Part shown: positions 1-5,682 of the stretch, piece by piece
Layout: each line of letters opens with the position of its first letter
Position numbering within the stretch: the first letter of the stretch is position 1
Origin: Planctomycetota bacterium
Lineage (GTDB): Bacteria > Planctomycetota > Planctomycetia > Planctomycetales > Planctomycetaceae
Reading direction: 5' to 3'
NCBI GenBank assembly: GCA_023429275.1
Contig: JAEYWB010000613.1
Coordinates: forward strand, 1-5,802
Length of the DNA stretch: 5,802 nt
The notes under the pieces: generated by a model
Databases searched by the model: none
What the model was told of the DNA's origin: nothing
What the model saw: only the letters and a program-made list of their open reading frames with translations
Made by a program: the position numbers and the translations under genes

Positions 1-453
1 AACGACGAGGTCCTGTGGGAGCGGACGATCGACGTCCTGCATGGCTACCAGTTCGAGATCGCGCGGGAAGACCGGTTCTCGCGGTTGATCGAGACACAGT
101 ACAAGACCGGCTCAAGTGTTCTGGAGCCGTGGCACAAGGAGACGATCGGACTCGCGAACCGTCTCGAAAGCACCCTGCAGTCGGTCCGGCGGCGGGTCAG
201 CGTTTCGTTCCTCCCCGCGGAGCAGCAGCCCGGTTACCTGATGACGGTCGAGGCGTATCGCGAGCTGGAAGATGTCATGGGCATTGCGGCGAACTCGCCC
301 GGGGCCGCGACGTTTCAGGAAAGCCGCCCGCTGGACGTCGACCTGAACCCGGTCGTCGGCCAGACCGCCCCGTCCGGCTGGGTGCCGGCGGGACGCGATT
401 TCGACCTCGAGCAGTCGCTGCTGCGCAGCCTGTCGATGAGCTATCAGGCGTAG
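1..453 (+). CDS. Conserved hypothetical protein, C-terminal part (5' truncated)
   Basis: The first reading frame is open from base 1 to a TAG at 451-453, giving 150 residues with no start in view. The only early start-like codon, TTG at 85, lies inside a continuous, well-conserved-looking stretch, so the gene begins upstream of the window. The visible part opens with an amphipathic helix and strand (WERTIDVLHGYQFEIARED), followed by RLIETQYKTG, a Trp-His-containing segment, then RRRVSVSFLP and a strand-like YLMTVEAYRELEDV. This helix plus antiparallel-strand pattern, with the phrase 'F.I.R.DR...LIET.Y', recalls small periplasmic or lipoprotein domains in which a region of the form 'GF.v...D...G.I.T' recurs; that likeness is only by eye. 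The last 60 residues are Pro/Gly-rich and probably loosely folded. No catalytic motif is visible. It converges on the cyclic-di-GMP gene with an 80-base gap. Coding status is well supported by codon use and length; function is unknown. Confidence 0.8.
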   Translation, partial: NDEVLWERTIDVLHGYQFEIAREDRFSRLIETQYKTGSSVLEPWHKETIGLANRLESTLQSVRRRVSVSFLPAEQQPGYLMTVEAYRELEDVMGIAANSPGAATFQESRPLDVDLNPVVGQTAPSGWVPAGRDFDLEQSLLRSLSMSYQA

Positions 454-533
454 CGGGTTGAGCGTCTGGAGTTGAGCGTATCGCGTCCGCTCGTTGTCGC
501 TCAACGCTGAACCCTTATCGCTCAACGCGACTC
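454..533. terminator. Convergent spacer with nested GTTGAGCG inverted repeats, probable bidirectional terminator
   Basis: The spacer between two converging stop codons holds GTTGAGCG at 457-464 and 471-478 and its reverse complement at 498-505 and 519-526. Bases 455-465 also match the reverse complement of 504-514 at 10 of 11 positions, so 455-478 can fold back on 498-514 in a long interrupted hairpin, or 457-464 on 519-526. The right half contains a 10-base direct repeat (CGCTCAACGC at 498-507 and 519-528), the left half a 9-base one (457-465 and 471-479). No run of T follows on either strand, so a classical intrinsic terminator is not shown. The termination role is inferred from position and symmetry. 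It could instead be a copy of a dispersed intergenic repeat. Confidence 0.5.
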
Positions 534-2633
534 TCAATCCGCCACGCAATACCCGCGGAACAGGTTCAGCACCTCGGTGATCCGGATCTGGAACTGGTCG
601 GGCGACTTGGGACGTCCGACTGCGGAGAAAACGACCCGCATCTCCTGGCGGACCGCGGCTCCGCGCGTGCGGTCCTCGCCGAGGAAATGGACCTGGATCT
701 TGACCGGCTGGCGCTCCGGATCGGCCCCCCAGCCGCCGAAGAGCGACGTCTTTCCGAGGACCAGCTCGACCTCTTCCTTGGTCGCCTTGCCGAGCCTGGC
801 CTGCGTCTCTTCGACGAACCCGCTCAATTTGTAGACGAGGATGTCGGCGGCCACGGCGGTCTTCATGTAGACCGTGATCTCGTTGGTCCCGGTCTGCTGT
901 GTCGAGAGGTCCCCGTTCCCTTCCTTTTCGGCGGGGCTGGCAACCGCGGCCTGGATGGTCGTCCGGACGGCCGTCCGGTTCCGGCCCGCCTTCTTGGCGT
1001 CGAACAGGGCTTCGTCCGCCCGACGGATCACGTCATCGAGCTGGTCCCCCGGCTCGATCTGCGCGACACCGAACGACGATGTGACTTTCAGCTTCTGGTC
1101 GCCGCCGAGCAGCGATGCAGCGATCGTCCGGCGGAGACGTTCGGCCCGGCGCTCTGCGTGTTCCAGGTCGGTTTCCGGGCAGATGATGACGAACTCTTCT
1201 CCGCCGTAGCGGGCGACAAGCTCGCCAGAATAGACCTCGTCCTGGAGGATGCGGGCGAAATCGACGAGAACCTGGTCCCCGACGACGTGCGAATACGTGT
1301 CGTTGATGCTCTTGAACCGGTCGATGTCCGCGAAGATCACGCTGAAGGTGTTGGCGGACGGATCCTTCTGGTACTTGCCGTACACCTTCGTCACGAAATT
1401 CTCGAGCTCCTTGCGATTCGGGAGCGAGGTGAGGGCGTCGCGGGTCGCAGCCAGCTTGAGTTCGCGGAACTCCCCCTTTCGGCGGCGCGATTCGTCGAGG
1501 GCGCGGTAGCAGTGCGCGATCCCGTGCAGCTTGTGCTTGCTGTCGAGGATCGGCATGAGCAGCAGTTCGTACGACTGCAGCTTTCCGGCTTCATCGGGGA
1601 GTTGGAGGTTCGTGCAGCTCGGACGGGGGATATCGAGCATCCGCTGCATCGGGCAGGCATCGTCGATGAACGGCTTTCCTTCGTGGTTCGACCACTGCAG
1701 TGACCGACGCGACCAGAGCTCGCTGAGGACGTCCCGTCCCTGGCGGCGGAAGAGCGACTCGGCGCCACGACTCCAGACGATGTACTTGAGGTCGTTGTTG
1801 AGGATGTAGAAGCCGTCGTAGAGCGTCTCGAGCAGGTAGAGGTACGAGAAGATGTGGCACAGCGTGTGCGCTTCGTCGACCGTCTCGGAGTCGACCGGAA
1901 CGCTCGCGTCCATCGATGTGCCGCAGTCCTCTTCCTGCAGAATGTTGAGCCCGTCGGCGTCGACCCATCGCTGGAGTGCTGAGACGACGTTGCGATCGAA
2001 CCGCTTCCCCGACTGGCCGATCAGCTCGCGGAAGATCTGCTCGCGAGACATTCGCTTGCGGTACACCTGGTCGTGCGACATCGAGTCGAACGCGTCGGCG
2101 ACCGTCAGGATCCGGGCTCCCTGGTGCAGCTCCGAGTGTTCGCTCGTCCCGGCGGCGTAGCAGTCGGAGACGATCTGGATCGTGGTTTTGTCCATCCGGC
2201 AGGCCTGCAGCAGGCCGACGCCGGTGAAGTGGTGGATGCCGATCAGGTCCGCTTCGTCCGGGCTGAGCTTTGCGGGCTTGTAGAGGATGTGGTCCGGGAC
2301 GCCGATCTTTCCGATGTCATGCAGGAGGGCGGCGGCCTCGAGGACGTAGAGCTCCCGTTCTTCCCAGCCGAGGCGTTCGGCGATACCGACGGCGATCAGG
2401 GCGACGCGGCGGGAGTGGTGGAGCGTGAACGGGTCGCGGTAGTGGAGTGCTGCGAGCAGACGGCGGAGAACGCCGAGCGGAACGCCTTCCTCTGTGGCAG
2501 CCCCCCGTTCCGCCGCCCCTTCCCGGACGAGCGAGGCCAGGGCGAGCAAGAGACGGGACGAGTCCATCGGATGCGGCGCATGGGGGCGCTGCGTCGACGT
2601 GTCGATTTCCGTTCTTGTGGCAGACAGACTCAT
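534..2633 (-). CDS. Diguanylate cyclase with degenerate HD-GYP, PAS and GGDEF domains
   Basis: This 699-residue protein probably makes cyclic di-GMP from two GTP in the cytoplasm; there is no signal peptide or membrane segment. Residues 50-225 are an HD-GYP-like domain: RDPFT then HSRRV (H73), LLHDIGKIGVP (H105, D106, K109), H134, TVADAFD (D180) and GKRFDRNVV are kept, but the HHE..DG.GYP segment is replaced by a shorter one at about 154-165. Residues 262-380 form a PAS-type sensor (LYDGFYILNND, CPMQRML). Residues 393-555 are a GGDEF domain with DALTSLPNR, DIDRF (D436), N444, D453, RYGGEEF (477-481 is GGEEF) and a closing RADEALFDAKKAG. The position of the inhibitory RxxD site reads YSGE (468-471). 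Residues 585-699 form an additional domain that I do not recognise. I chose the ATG at 2633; a TTG five codons upstream (2648) lies directly against its purine run and is a poorer start. The gene is monocistronic in this window, divergent from the exported protein. Net activity is most likely synthesis, with the HD part regulatory or an altered hydrolase. Confidence 0.93.
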   Translation of the reverse strand: MSLSATRTEIDTSTQRPHAPHPMDSSRLLLALASLVREGAAERGAATEEGVPLGVLRRLLAALHYRDPFTLHHSRRVALIAVGIAERLGWEERELYVLEAAALLHDIGKIGVPDHILYKPAKLSPDEADLIGIHHFTGVGLLQACRMDKTTIQIVSDCYAAGTSEHSELHQGARILTVADAFDSMSHDQVYRKRMSREQIFRELIGQSGKRFDRNVVSALQRWVDADGLNILQEEDCGTSMDASVPVDSETVDEAHTLCHIFSYLYLLETLYDGFYILNNDLKYIVWSRGAESLFRRQGRDVLSELWSRRSLQWSNHEGKPFIDDACPMQRMLDIPRPSCTNLQLPDEAGKLQSYELLLMPILDSKHKLHGIAHCYRALDESRRRKGEFRELKLAATRDALTSLPNRKELENFVTKVYGKYQKDPSANTFSVIFADIDRFKSINDTYSHVVGDQVLVDFARILQDEVYSGELVARYGGEEFVIICPETDLEHAERRAERLRRTIAASLLGGDQKLKVTSSFGVAQIEPGDQLDDVIRRADEALFDAKKAGRNRTAVRTTIQAAVASPAEKEGNGDLSTQQTGTNEITVYMKTAVAADILVYKLSGFVEETQARLGKATKEEVELVLGKTSLFGGWGADPERQPVKIQVHFLGEDRTRGAAVRQEMRVVFSAVGRPKSPDQFQIRITEVLNLFRGYCVAD

Positions 2634-2698
2634 GAACGCGTTTCTCAACTCTAAGGGGCGATGGGGATCGGAGGTTCCGGGCCTCGAAGCTCAAGGTG

Positions 2699-2724
2699 CC
2701 GGCAAACCTAGGTCACCCTGCCGG
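2699..2724 (-). repeat. Stem-loop with a palindromic loop in the leader of the cyclic-di-GMP gene
   Basis: CCGGCA at 2699-2704 pairs with TGCCGG at 2719-2724 across a 14-base loop. The loop contains the perfect 8-base palindrome ACCTAGGT (2706-2713). It lies 66-91 bases upstream of the ATG of the leftward gene, so it would be in its mRNA leader if transcription starts further out. The palindrome could alternatively be a dimeric protein site on DNA. Strand is assigned by the presumed transcript. Confidence 0.4.
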
Positions 2725-2731
2725 TCCGTCA

Positions 2732-2760
2732 AATCCGGAGATGTGCTTCCCCTCCGGATT
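2732..2760 (-). repeat. Perfect 9-bp stem-loop upstream of the cyclic-di-GMP gene
   Basis: AATCCGGAG (2732-2740) and CTCCGGATT (2752-2760) are perfect inverted repeats around an 11-base loop. This is the longest perfect short-loop hairpin that I saw in the divergent region. It sits about 100 bases upstream of the leftward start codon. It may be a structural element of the 5' leader, an operator, or a stop for any transcript entering from the right. No T-run follows on the leftward strand. Confidence 0.5.
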
Positions 2761-2764
2761 CGCA

Positions 2765-2790
2765 CGGAGGGCAAGCGATGCCCCCCTCCG
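2765..2790 (-). repeat. 7-bp stem-loop adjoining the 9-bp hairpin
   Basis: CGGAGGG at 2765-2771 pairs with CCCTCCG at 2784-2790. An alternative register pairs GGGC (2769-2772) with GCCC (2780-2783) and leaves CCC (2784-2786) as a bulge. It begins only four bases from the preceding 9-bp hairpin, and a further small CCGG-AAA-CCGG hairpin follows at 2797-2807. The tandem arrangement is what makes it worth recording, since single 7-bp stems are common in GC-rich DNA. Confidence 0.4.
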
Positions 2791-2949
2791 AGATTCCCGG
2801 AAACCGGACACTGTTCGCTACAACCGGCCCAATTGGAGTCTTCGGCAAGTTCGTCGCGCTCGGAGCTGCGGACGGGCAGCAAGCGAAGCAGCCCTGCCCT
2901 TCTTGAAGAGGGTGCGACCGGGGTTTCATCGACGAAGGACCAGGTCACA

Positions 2950-2998
2950 GCATCCGTCGGTGTTGTCGCTCGAGGAGTCGTCGCATCCGCCGGGGTTT
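2950..2998. repeat. Imperfect direct repeat pair upstream of the exported protein gene
   Basis: GCATCCGTCGG (2950-2960) recurs as GCATCCGCCGG (2983-2993), 10 of 11 identical, 33 bases apart, which is about three helical turns. The second copy overlaps CCGGGGTTT (2990-2998), which also occurs at 2918-2926. The copies lie about 170-220 bases before the rightward start codon. Spacing on one helix face would suit a transcription factor, but this is speculative. Confidence 0.25.
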
Positions 2999-3152
2999 AC
3001 TGAGGTGGCGGAAAATTGGCCGCGGGTGGCTCCTTAATGTTCCGTTCCTGGTGCCCGGGCTCATGGACACTCGCCGCCAGAAAGGGAAGGGACACAATCG
3101 ACAGTCCTGATGCGAACTGGCATGATGGGGGGCGATTCAACGTGGCACGCGC

Positions 3153-3160
3153 GGAAGAGG
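3153..3160 (+). promoter_or_regulatory. Ribosome binding site of the exported barrel/beta-helix protein
   Basis: GGAAGAGG ends six bases before the ATG at 3167. It is the only strong purine-rich ribosome binding site near the several in-frame ATGs (3110, 3122 and 3125 upstream). It decides the start, because translation from 3167 also places the signal peptide exactly at the N-terminus. Confidence 0.75.
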
Positions 3161-3166
3161 AATGCG

Positions 3167-5527
3167 ATGCAAGCCTTTCGTTCTCTAATGGTTCTGGTGG
3201 CGATGGTTCTCGCGAGCGTCGCGGCTCCCGCCTGGGCGCAGACGTTCGAGGAAATCGAGGCGGCCCGGCTCCGGGGTGTCGAGTATCTCAAGAGCCAGCA
3301 GCTGGAGGACGGTTCGTGGGAGTTCAAGGGGCACGATGTCGGAATTACCGCCTTGTGCACCCTCGCCCTGATCGAGAACGGCCTGCCGATCTCCGATCCG
3401 ATCGTCGAGAAGGCCCAGAAGTACATCGTCAAGAATTACGATGACGTTAAGCAGACGTACGACATCACGCTCGCCATTCTCCTCCTCTCACGAGTCGGTG
3501 ACCGGGACAACCGGAAGCCGATCCGCGACCTCGCGGCCCGGCTGGTTGCGGGCCAGAACGTCGACGGTGGCTGGCACTACTCCTGTCCCGCGGCAACCCA
3601 GTCGATCCTTGTCGACGACAACGAGCGGGTGAAGCCGCAGCCGGGCAAGGGAGACAACAGCTGTACGCAGTTTGCGGTCCTCGGCCTGTGGGTCGCCTCC
3701 CGCTGGGGTGTGAATATCGACGGCCCCATGCTCAAGGTCACCGACCGCTTCGTCGCGACGCAGCGGCAGGATGGTGGATGGCCCTATCAGCATGAAGACA
3801 AGCCCAAGGAGATGAAGGAGGGTGACGCTGCGGCCCCGACCGACTCGGCAGGATCCGAGACGCCGAAGGTCAGCCCTTCGAGCCCCTCCATGACCTTCGC
3901 GGGACTGTTCTGCCTGACGGTCGCCCGGGCCAATCGCATCCGTGCGGAGCTCAGCGGTGTGCGGGTCGCGAAGCCGAAGCCCAAGCCGATGCCCAGGGGG
4001 AAGCCGAAGTCGTCCACGCCGGAGACGAATCCGCTGCCGATGACGGACGAGCCTGAGACAAACCTTGCGGAAGTCGACGACCCGGGTAAAGAGGCGAAGA
4101 CCCTGACAGAAGACCCGGTCTTCGCCAAGGGGATGACGAGGGCCGGGCAATTCGCCGGCTCGATCTCGGCCGGATCGGCCCGATACTTCCTCTGGTCGAT
4201 CGAGCGGATGGGAGTCCTGCTCGGGCAGGACAAGTTCGGAACGACCGACTGGTTCCAGAAGGGGTCCGCAGCTCTCCTGGCCAGCCAGGACAAGGACGGC
4301 TCCTGGAAGAGCGGCAACGAAGCCTGGGGAAGCCTCTCCGACACCTCCTTCGCGATCCTCTTCCTTCGCAAGGCGAACCTCGGAAGCGACATCTCGCGTC
4401 TCCTCGAAGGAGAACCTCCGAAGCGGTTCGCCATTGCCAGCCAGAAGGAGAAGCCCCGGTTCGGGACCCTGATCGAAGCGGTCAAGGGGGCCAAGGCGGG
4501 GGACGTGATCCGTGTCGAGGGGACTGGCCCGTTCGACATGCCGCACATCGAGGTCGACAACGATCTCTCGATCATCGCCGGCACCGGCTACACGCCGGTT
4601 TTCCGCTATGAGATCGGTAACGACGCGAACGGCCGCCGGTCGCGGCCGGAGGATGACAAGGACGCGCGTCACATGATCCGCGTCAACAAAGGGACGCTGA
4701 CGATGGAGGGGCTGTCCCTTCAGATGGACGCTCCGATCAAGAACGTGCCGTTCTCCGCCGTCATCGTGAACGGCGGCTCGCTGAGGATGCTGAACTGCAT
4801 GATCTCGGAGGGAAACAAGCAGGGGATGGCGGCCGTCCGGGTCTCGGCACCGGGAGAATCGCATATCCGCAACAGCATCCTCGTCGGCGGGCGGAGCTGC
4901 ATCGAGATTGCGACGGGTGGCGAGCAGAAGGTGACGATCGACAACTCGCTCCTGTTCGCAACCAACTGCCTGACGGCTTTCAACGGCCCGAAGCCGGAGG
5001 CGGCCAACTGCACGCTGAATCTGGTCCGCTCCACGATTTATGGAAACGACTGCATCAACTTCCGCGGACTGACGACCCCCGTCACGATCGAGACCGACGG
5101 CGTCGCATTCAAGGGGGACTGGCTCGGCTCCAATATGCTGCCGGCGCTCGCCTCACATGAAGGGATCACCTGGAAGGGGAAGAACAACATCTATGACGTG
5201 CTGCGGTGGATCGGCAGCGGCGGGAAGCCGAACACGACGGTGACTGACCCAAAGAAGTTCAGCACGTTCTTCGGCAACACCGACGAAAACGGCTCCAAGC
5301 AGACGATCACTTTCGCGACCAAGCGGGCGCTGGGCGGGTTCAACCACGGGATCCGCGGCGACGACTTCGAGTTCTCGAGCACGTCGAGCGTGTACGCCTA
5401 CCGGCGGCGGACCGGTGTCGACGCCATCGTGGTCGGTCCTGGAGAGGGATACCTCCGCTTCCGGGAGAGCTTTGACTACCGGACCTGGGAGCTCGCTTCG
5501 GCCGATGCGCCGGCCATGAAGAAGTAG
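3167..5527 (+). CDS. Exported squalene-cyclase-like alpha-barrel protein fused to a beta-helix
   Basis: The 786-residue product starts with a Sec signal peptide (basic MQAFR, hydrophobic core 7-20, likely cut after AWA at 22-24). Residues 27-410 read as about twelve helices, a complete (alpha/alpha)6 barrel of the prenyltransferase/squalene-cyclase type, with four QW-like motifs: QLEDGSW (45-51), QNVDGGW (130-136), QRQDGGW (199-205) and QDKDGSW (374-380). NSCTQFAVLGLW, FLWSIERMGVLLG and DTSFAILFLRKANL are phrases typical of the planctomycete family, whose members usually end near residue 410. No DxDD cyclase acid motif is seen, so terpene cyclisation is unlikely and glycan or protein binding is more plausible. 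The barrel is interrupted by an acidic/Ser-rich loop (209-240) and a Lys/Pro linker (268-310). Residues 431-635 form a right-handed parallel beta-helix, opening with TLIEAVKGAKAGDVIRVEG, and a less repetitive C-terminal part runs to 775. No lyase active site is evident. The start at 3167 is set by ribosome binding site and signal peptide. Function is unknown; location is periplasm or cell surface. Confidence 0.93.
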   Translation: MQAFRSLMVLVAMVLASVAAPAWAQTFEEIEAARLRGVEYLKSQQLEDGSWEFKGHDVGITALCTLALIENGLPISDPIVEKAQKYIVKNYDDVKQTYDITLAILLLSRVGDRDNRKPIRDLAARLVAGQNVDGGWHYSCPAATQSILVDDNERVKPQPGKGDNSCTQFAVLGLWVASRWGVNIDGPMLKVTDRFVATQRQDGGWPYQHEDKPKEMKEGDAAAPTDSAGSETPKVSPSSPSMTFAGLFCLTVARANRIRAELSGVRVAKPKPKPMPRGKPKSSTPETNPLPMTDEPETNLAEVDDPGKEAKTLTEDPVFAKGMTRAGQFAGSISAGSARYFLWSIERMGVLLGQDKFGTTDWFQKGSAALLASQDKDGSWKSGNEAWGSLSDTSFAILFLRKANLGSDISRLLEGEPPKRFAIASQKEKPRFGTLIEAVKGAKAGDVIRVEGTGPFDMPHIEVDNDLSIIAGTGYTPVFRYEIGNDANGRRSRPEDDKDARHMIRVNKGTLTMEGLSLQMDAPIKNVPFSAVIVNGGSLRMLNCMISEGNKQGMAAVRVSAPGESHIRNSILVGGRSCIEIATGGEQKVTIDNSLLFATNCLTAFNGPKPEAANCTLNLVRSTIYGNDCINFRGLTTPVTIETDGVAFKGDWLGSNMLPALASHEGITWKGKNNIYDVLRWIGSGGKPNTTVTDPKKFSTFFGNTDENGSKQTITFATKRALGGFNHGIRGDDFEFSSTSSVYAYRRRTGVDAIVVGPGEGYLRFRESFDYRTWELASADAPAMKK

Positions 5528-5552
5528 TCCCACACGGGCTGAAGTCCTGAAA

Positions 5553-5582
5553 CCACGGCAGGTCCCCTGCCGGGAAGCGTGG
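5553..5582 (+). terminator. Hairpin 25 bases after the exported protein gene, possible terminator
   Basis: CGGCAGG (5556-5562) pairs with CCTGCCG (5566-5572) around a 3-base loop, and CCAC (5553-5556) can alternatively pair with GTGG (5579-5582) as an outer stem. The distance from the stop codon suits a transcript end. No T-run follows, so either it works with Rho or it only protects the 3' end. Confidence 0.4.
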
Positions 5583-5596
5583 AGCTCTCCCCGCTC

Positions 5597-5620
5597 CGGC
5601 ATCTGCTGAAGCGGATGCCG
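5597..5620. terminator. 10-bp stem with TGAA tetraloop in a convergent spacer
   Basis: CGGCATCTGC (5597-5606) and GCGGATGCCG (5611-5620) pair over ten positions with one G-T wobble, closed by the four-base loop TGAA. It lies between two converging genes, 70 bases after one stop and 63 bases before the other. It is the tightest hairpin in the window. Neither side has an immediate T-run; on the rightward strand a weak T-rich patch (TTCTTA, 5630-5635) follows ten bases later. Bidirectional transcript-end function is inferred. Confidence 0.5.
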
Positions 5621-5682
5621 ATGGTCGACTTCTTATGACTCGGGACCGCACTCCCCTGGCTTGGGGCAAGGCGGGCCCGAGG

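Larger units (their letters stand above)
2634..3166. other. Divergent intergenic region, 533 bases, no supported gene
   Basis: This region separates the start of the cyclic-di-GMP gene (leftward) from that of the exported barrel protein (rightward) and so should contain promoters for both. I found no pair of boxes convincing enough to annotate on either strand. The half near the cyclic-di-GMP gene (2671-2807) is dense in stem-loops. The half near the exported protein holds a pair of imperfect direct repeats, and a ribosome binding site at the end. Open frames crossing the region (for example 2696-3037 rightward and 2691-2948 leftward) lack ribosome binding sites and protein-like composition, so I do not call them genes. 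Confidence 0.7.

Noticed and set aside
687..1703. A 338-codon open frame on the + strand opposite the cyclic-di-GMP gene
   Set aside because: It is antisense to a gene with unmistakable HD, PAS and GGDEF motifs. Its product is rich in Arg, Asp, Val and Leu with no domain pattern, as expected for antisense frames in GC-rich coding DNA.
2695..2790. A c-di-GMP (GEMM) riboswitch, suggested by GGCAAACC at 2701 on the + strand beside a GGDEF gene
   Set aside because: Only that octamer fits. The expected GACGCAAAGCC and downstream receptor segment are absent, and the match is on the strand opposite to the cyclic-di-GMP gene's transcript.
2691..3037. Small open frames in the divergent intergenic region on both strands
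   Set aside because: They overlap one another in several frames, have no ribosome binding sites and encode Ser/Arg/Pro-rich sequences without predicted folds.
3016..3040. A possible promoter TTGGCC ... TAATGT upstream of the exported protein gene
   Set aside because: The spacing between the boxes is only 13 bases, too short for the usual sigma-70 arrangement.
3143..3157. A sigma-54-like TGGCACG before the exported protein gene
   Set aside because: The -24 half matches, but the -12 half reads GAAG instead of TTGC, and the site overlaps the ribosome binding site, so a transcript from it would start within the coding region.
3110..3166. An earlier in-frame ATG at 3110 as the start of the exported protein
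   Set aside because: It lacks a ribosome binding site and would put 19 polar and basic residues before a signal peptide that already starts correctly at 3167.
3488..4864. A 458-codon open frame on the - strand opposite the exported barrel protein
   Set aside because: It is antisense to a gene with a signal peptide and clear repeats. The product is Arg/Leu/Asp-rich and repetitive without motifs, and no ribosome binding site supports its start.
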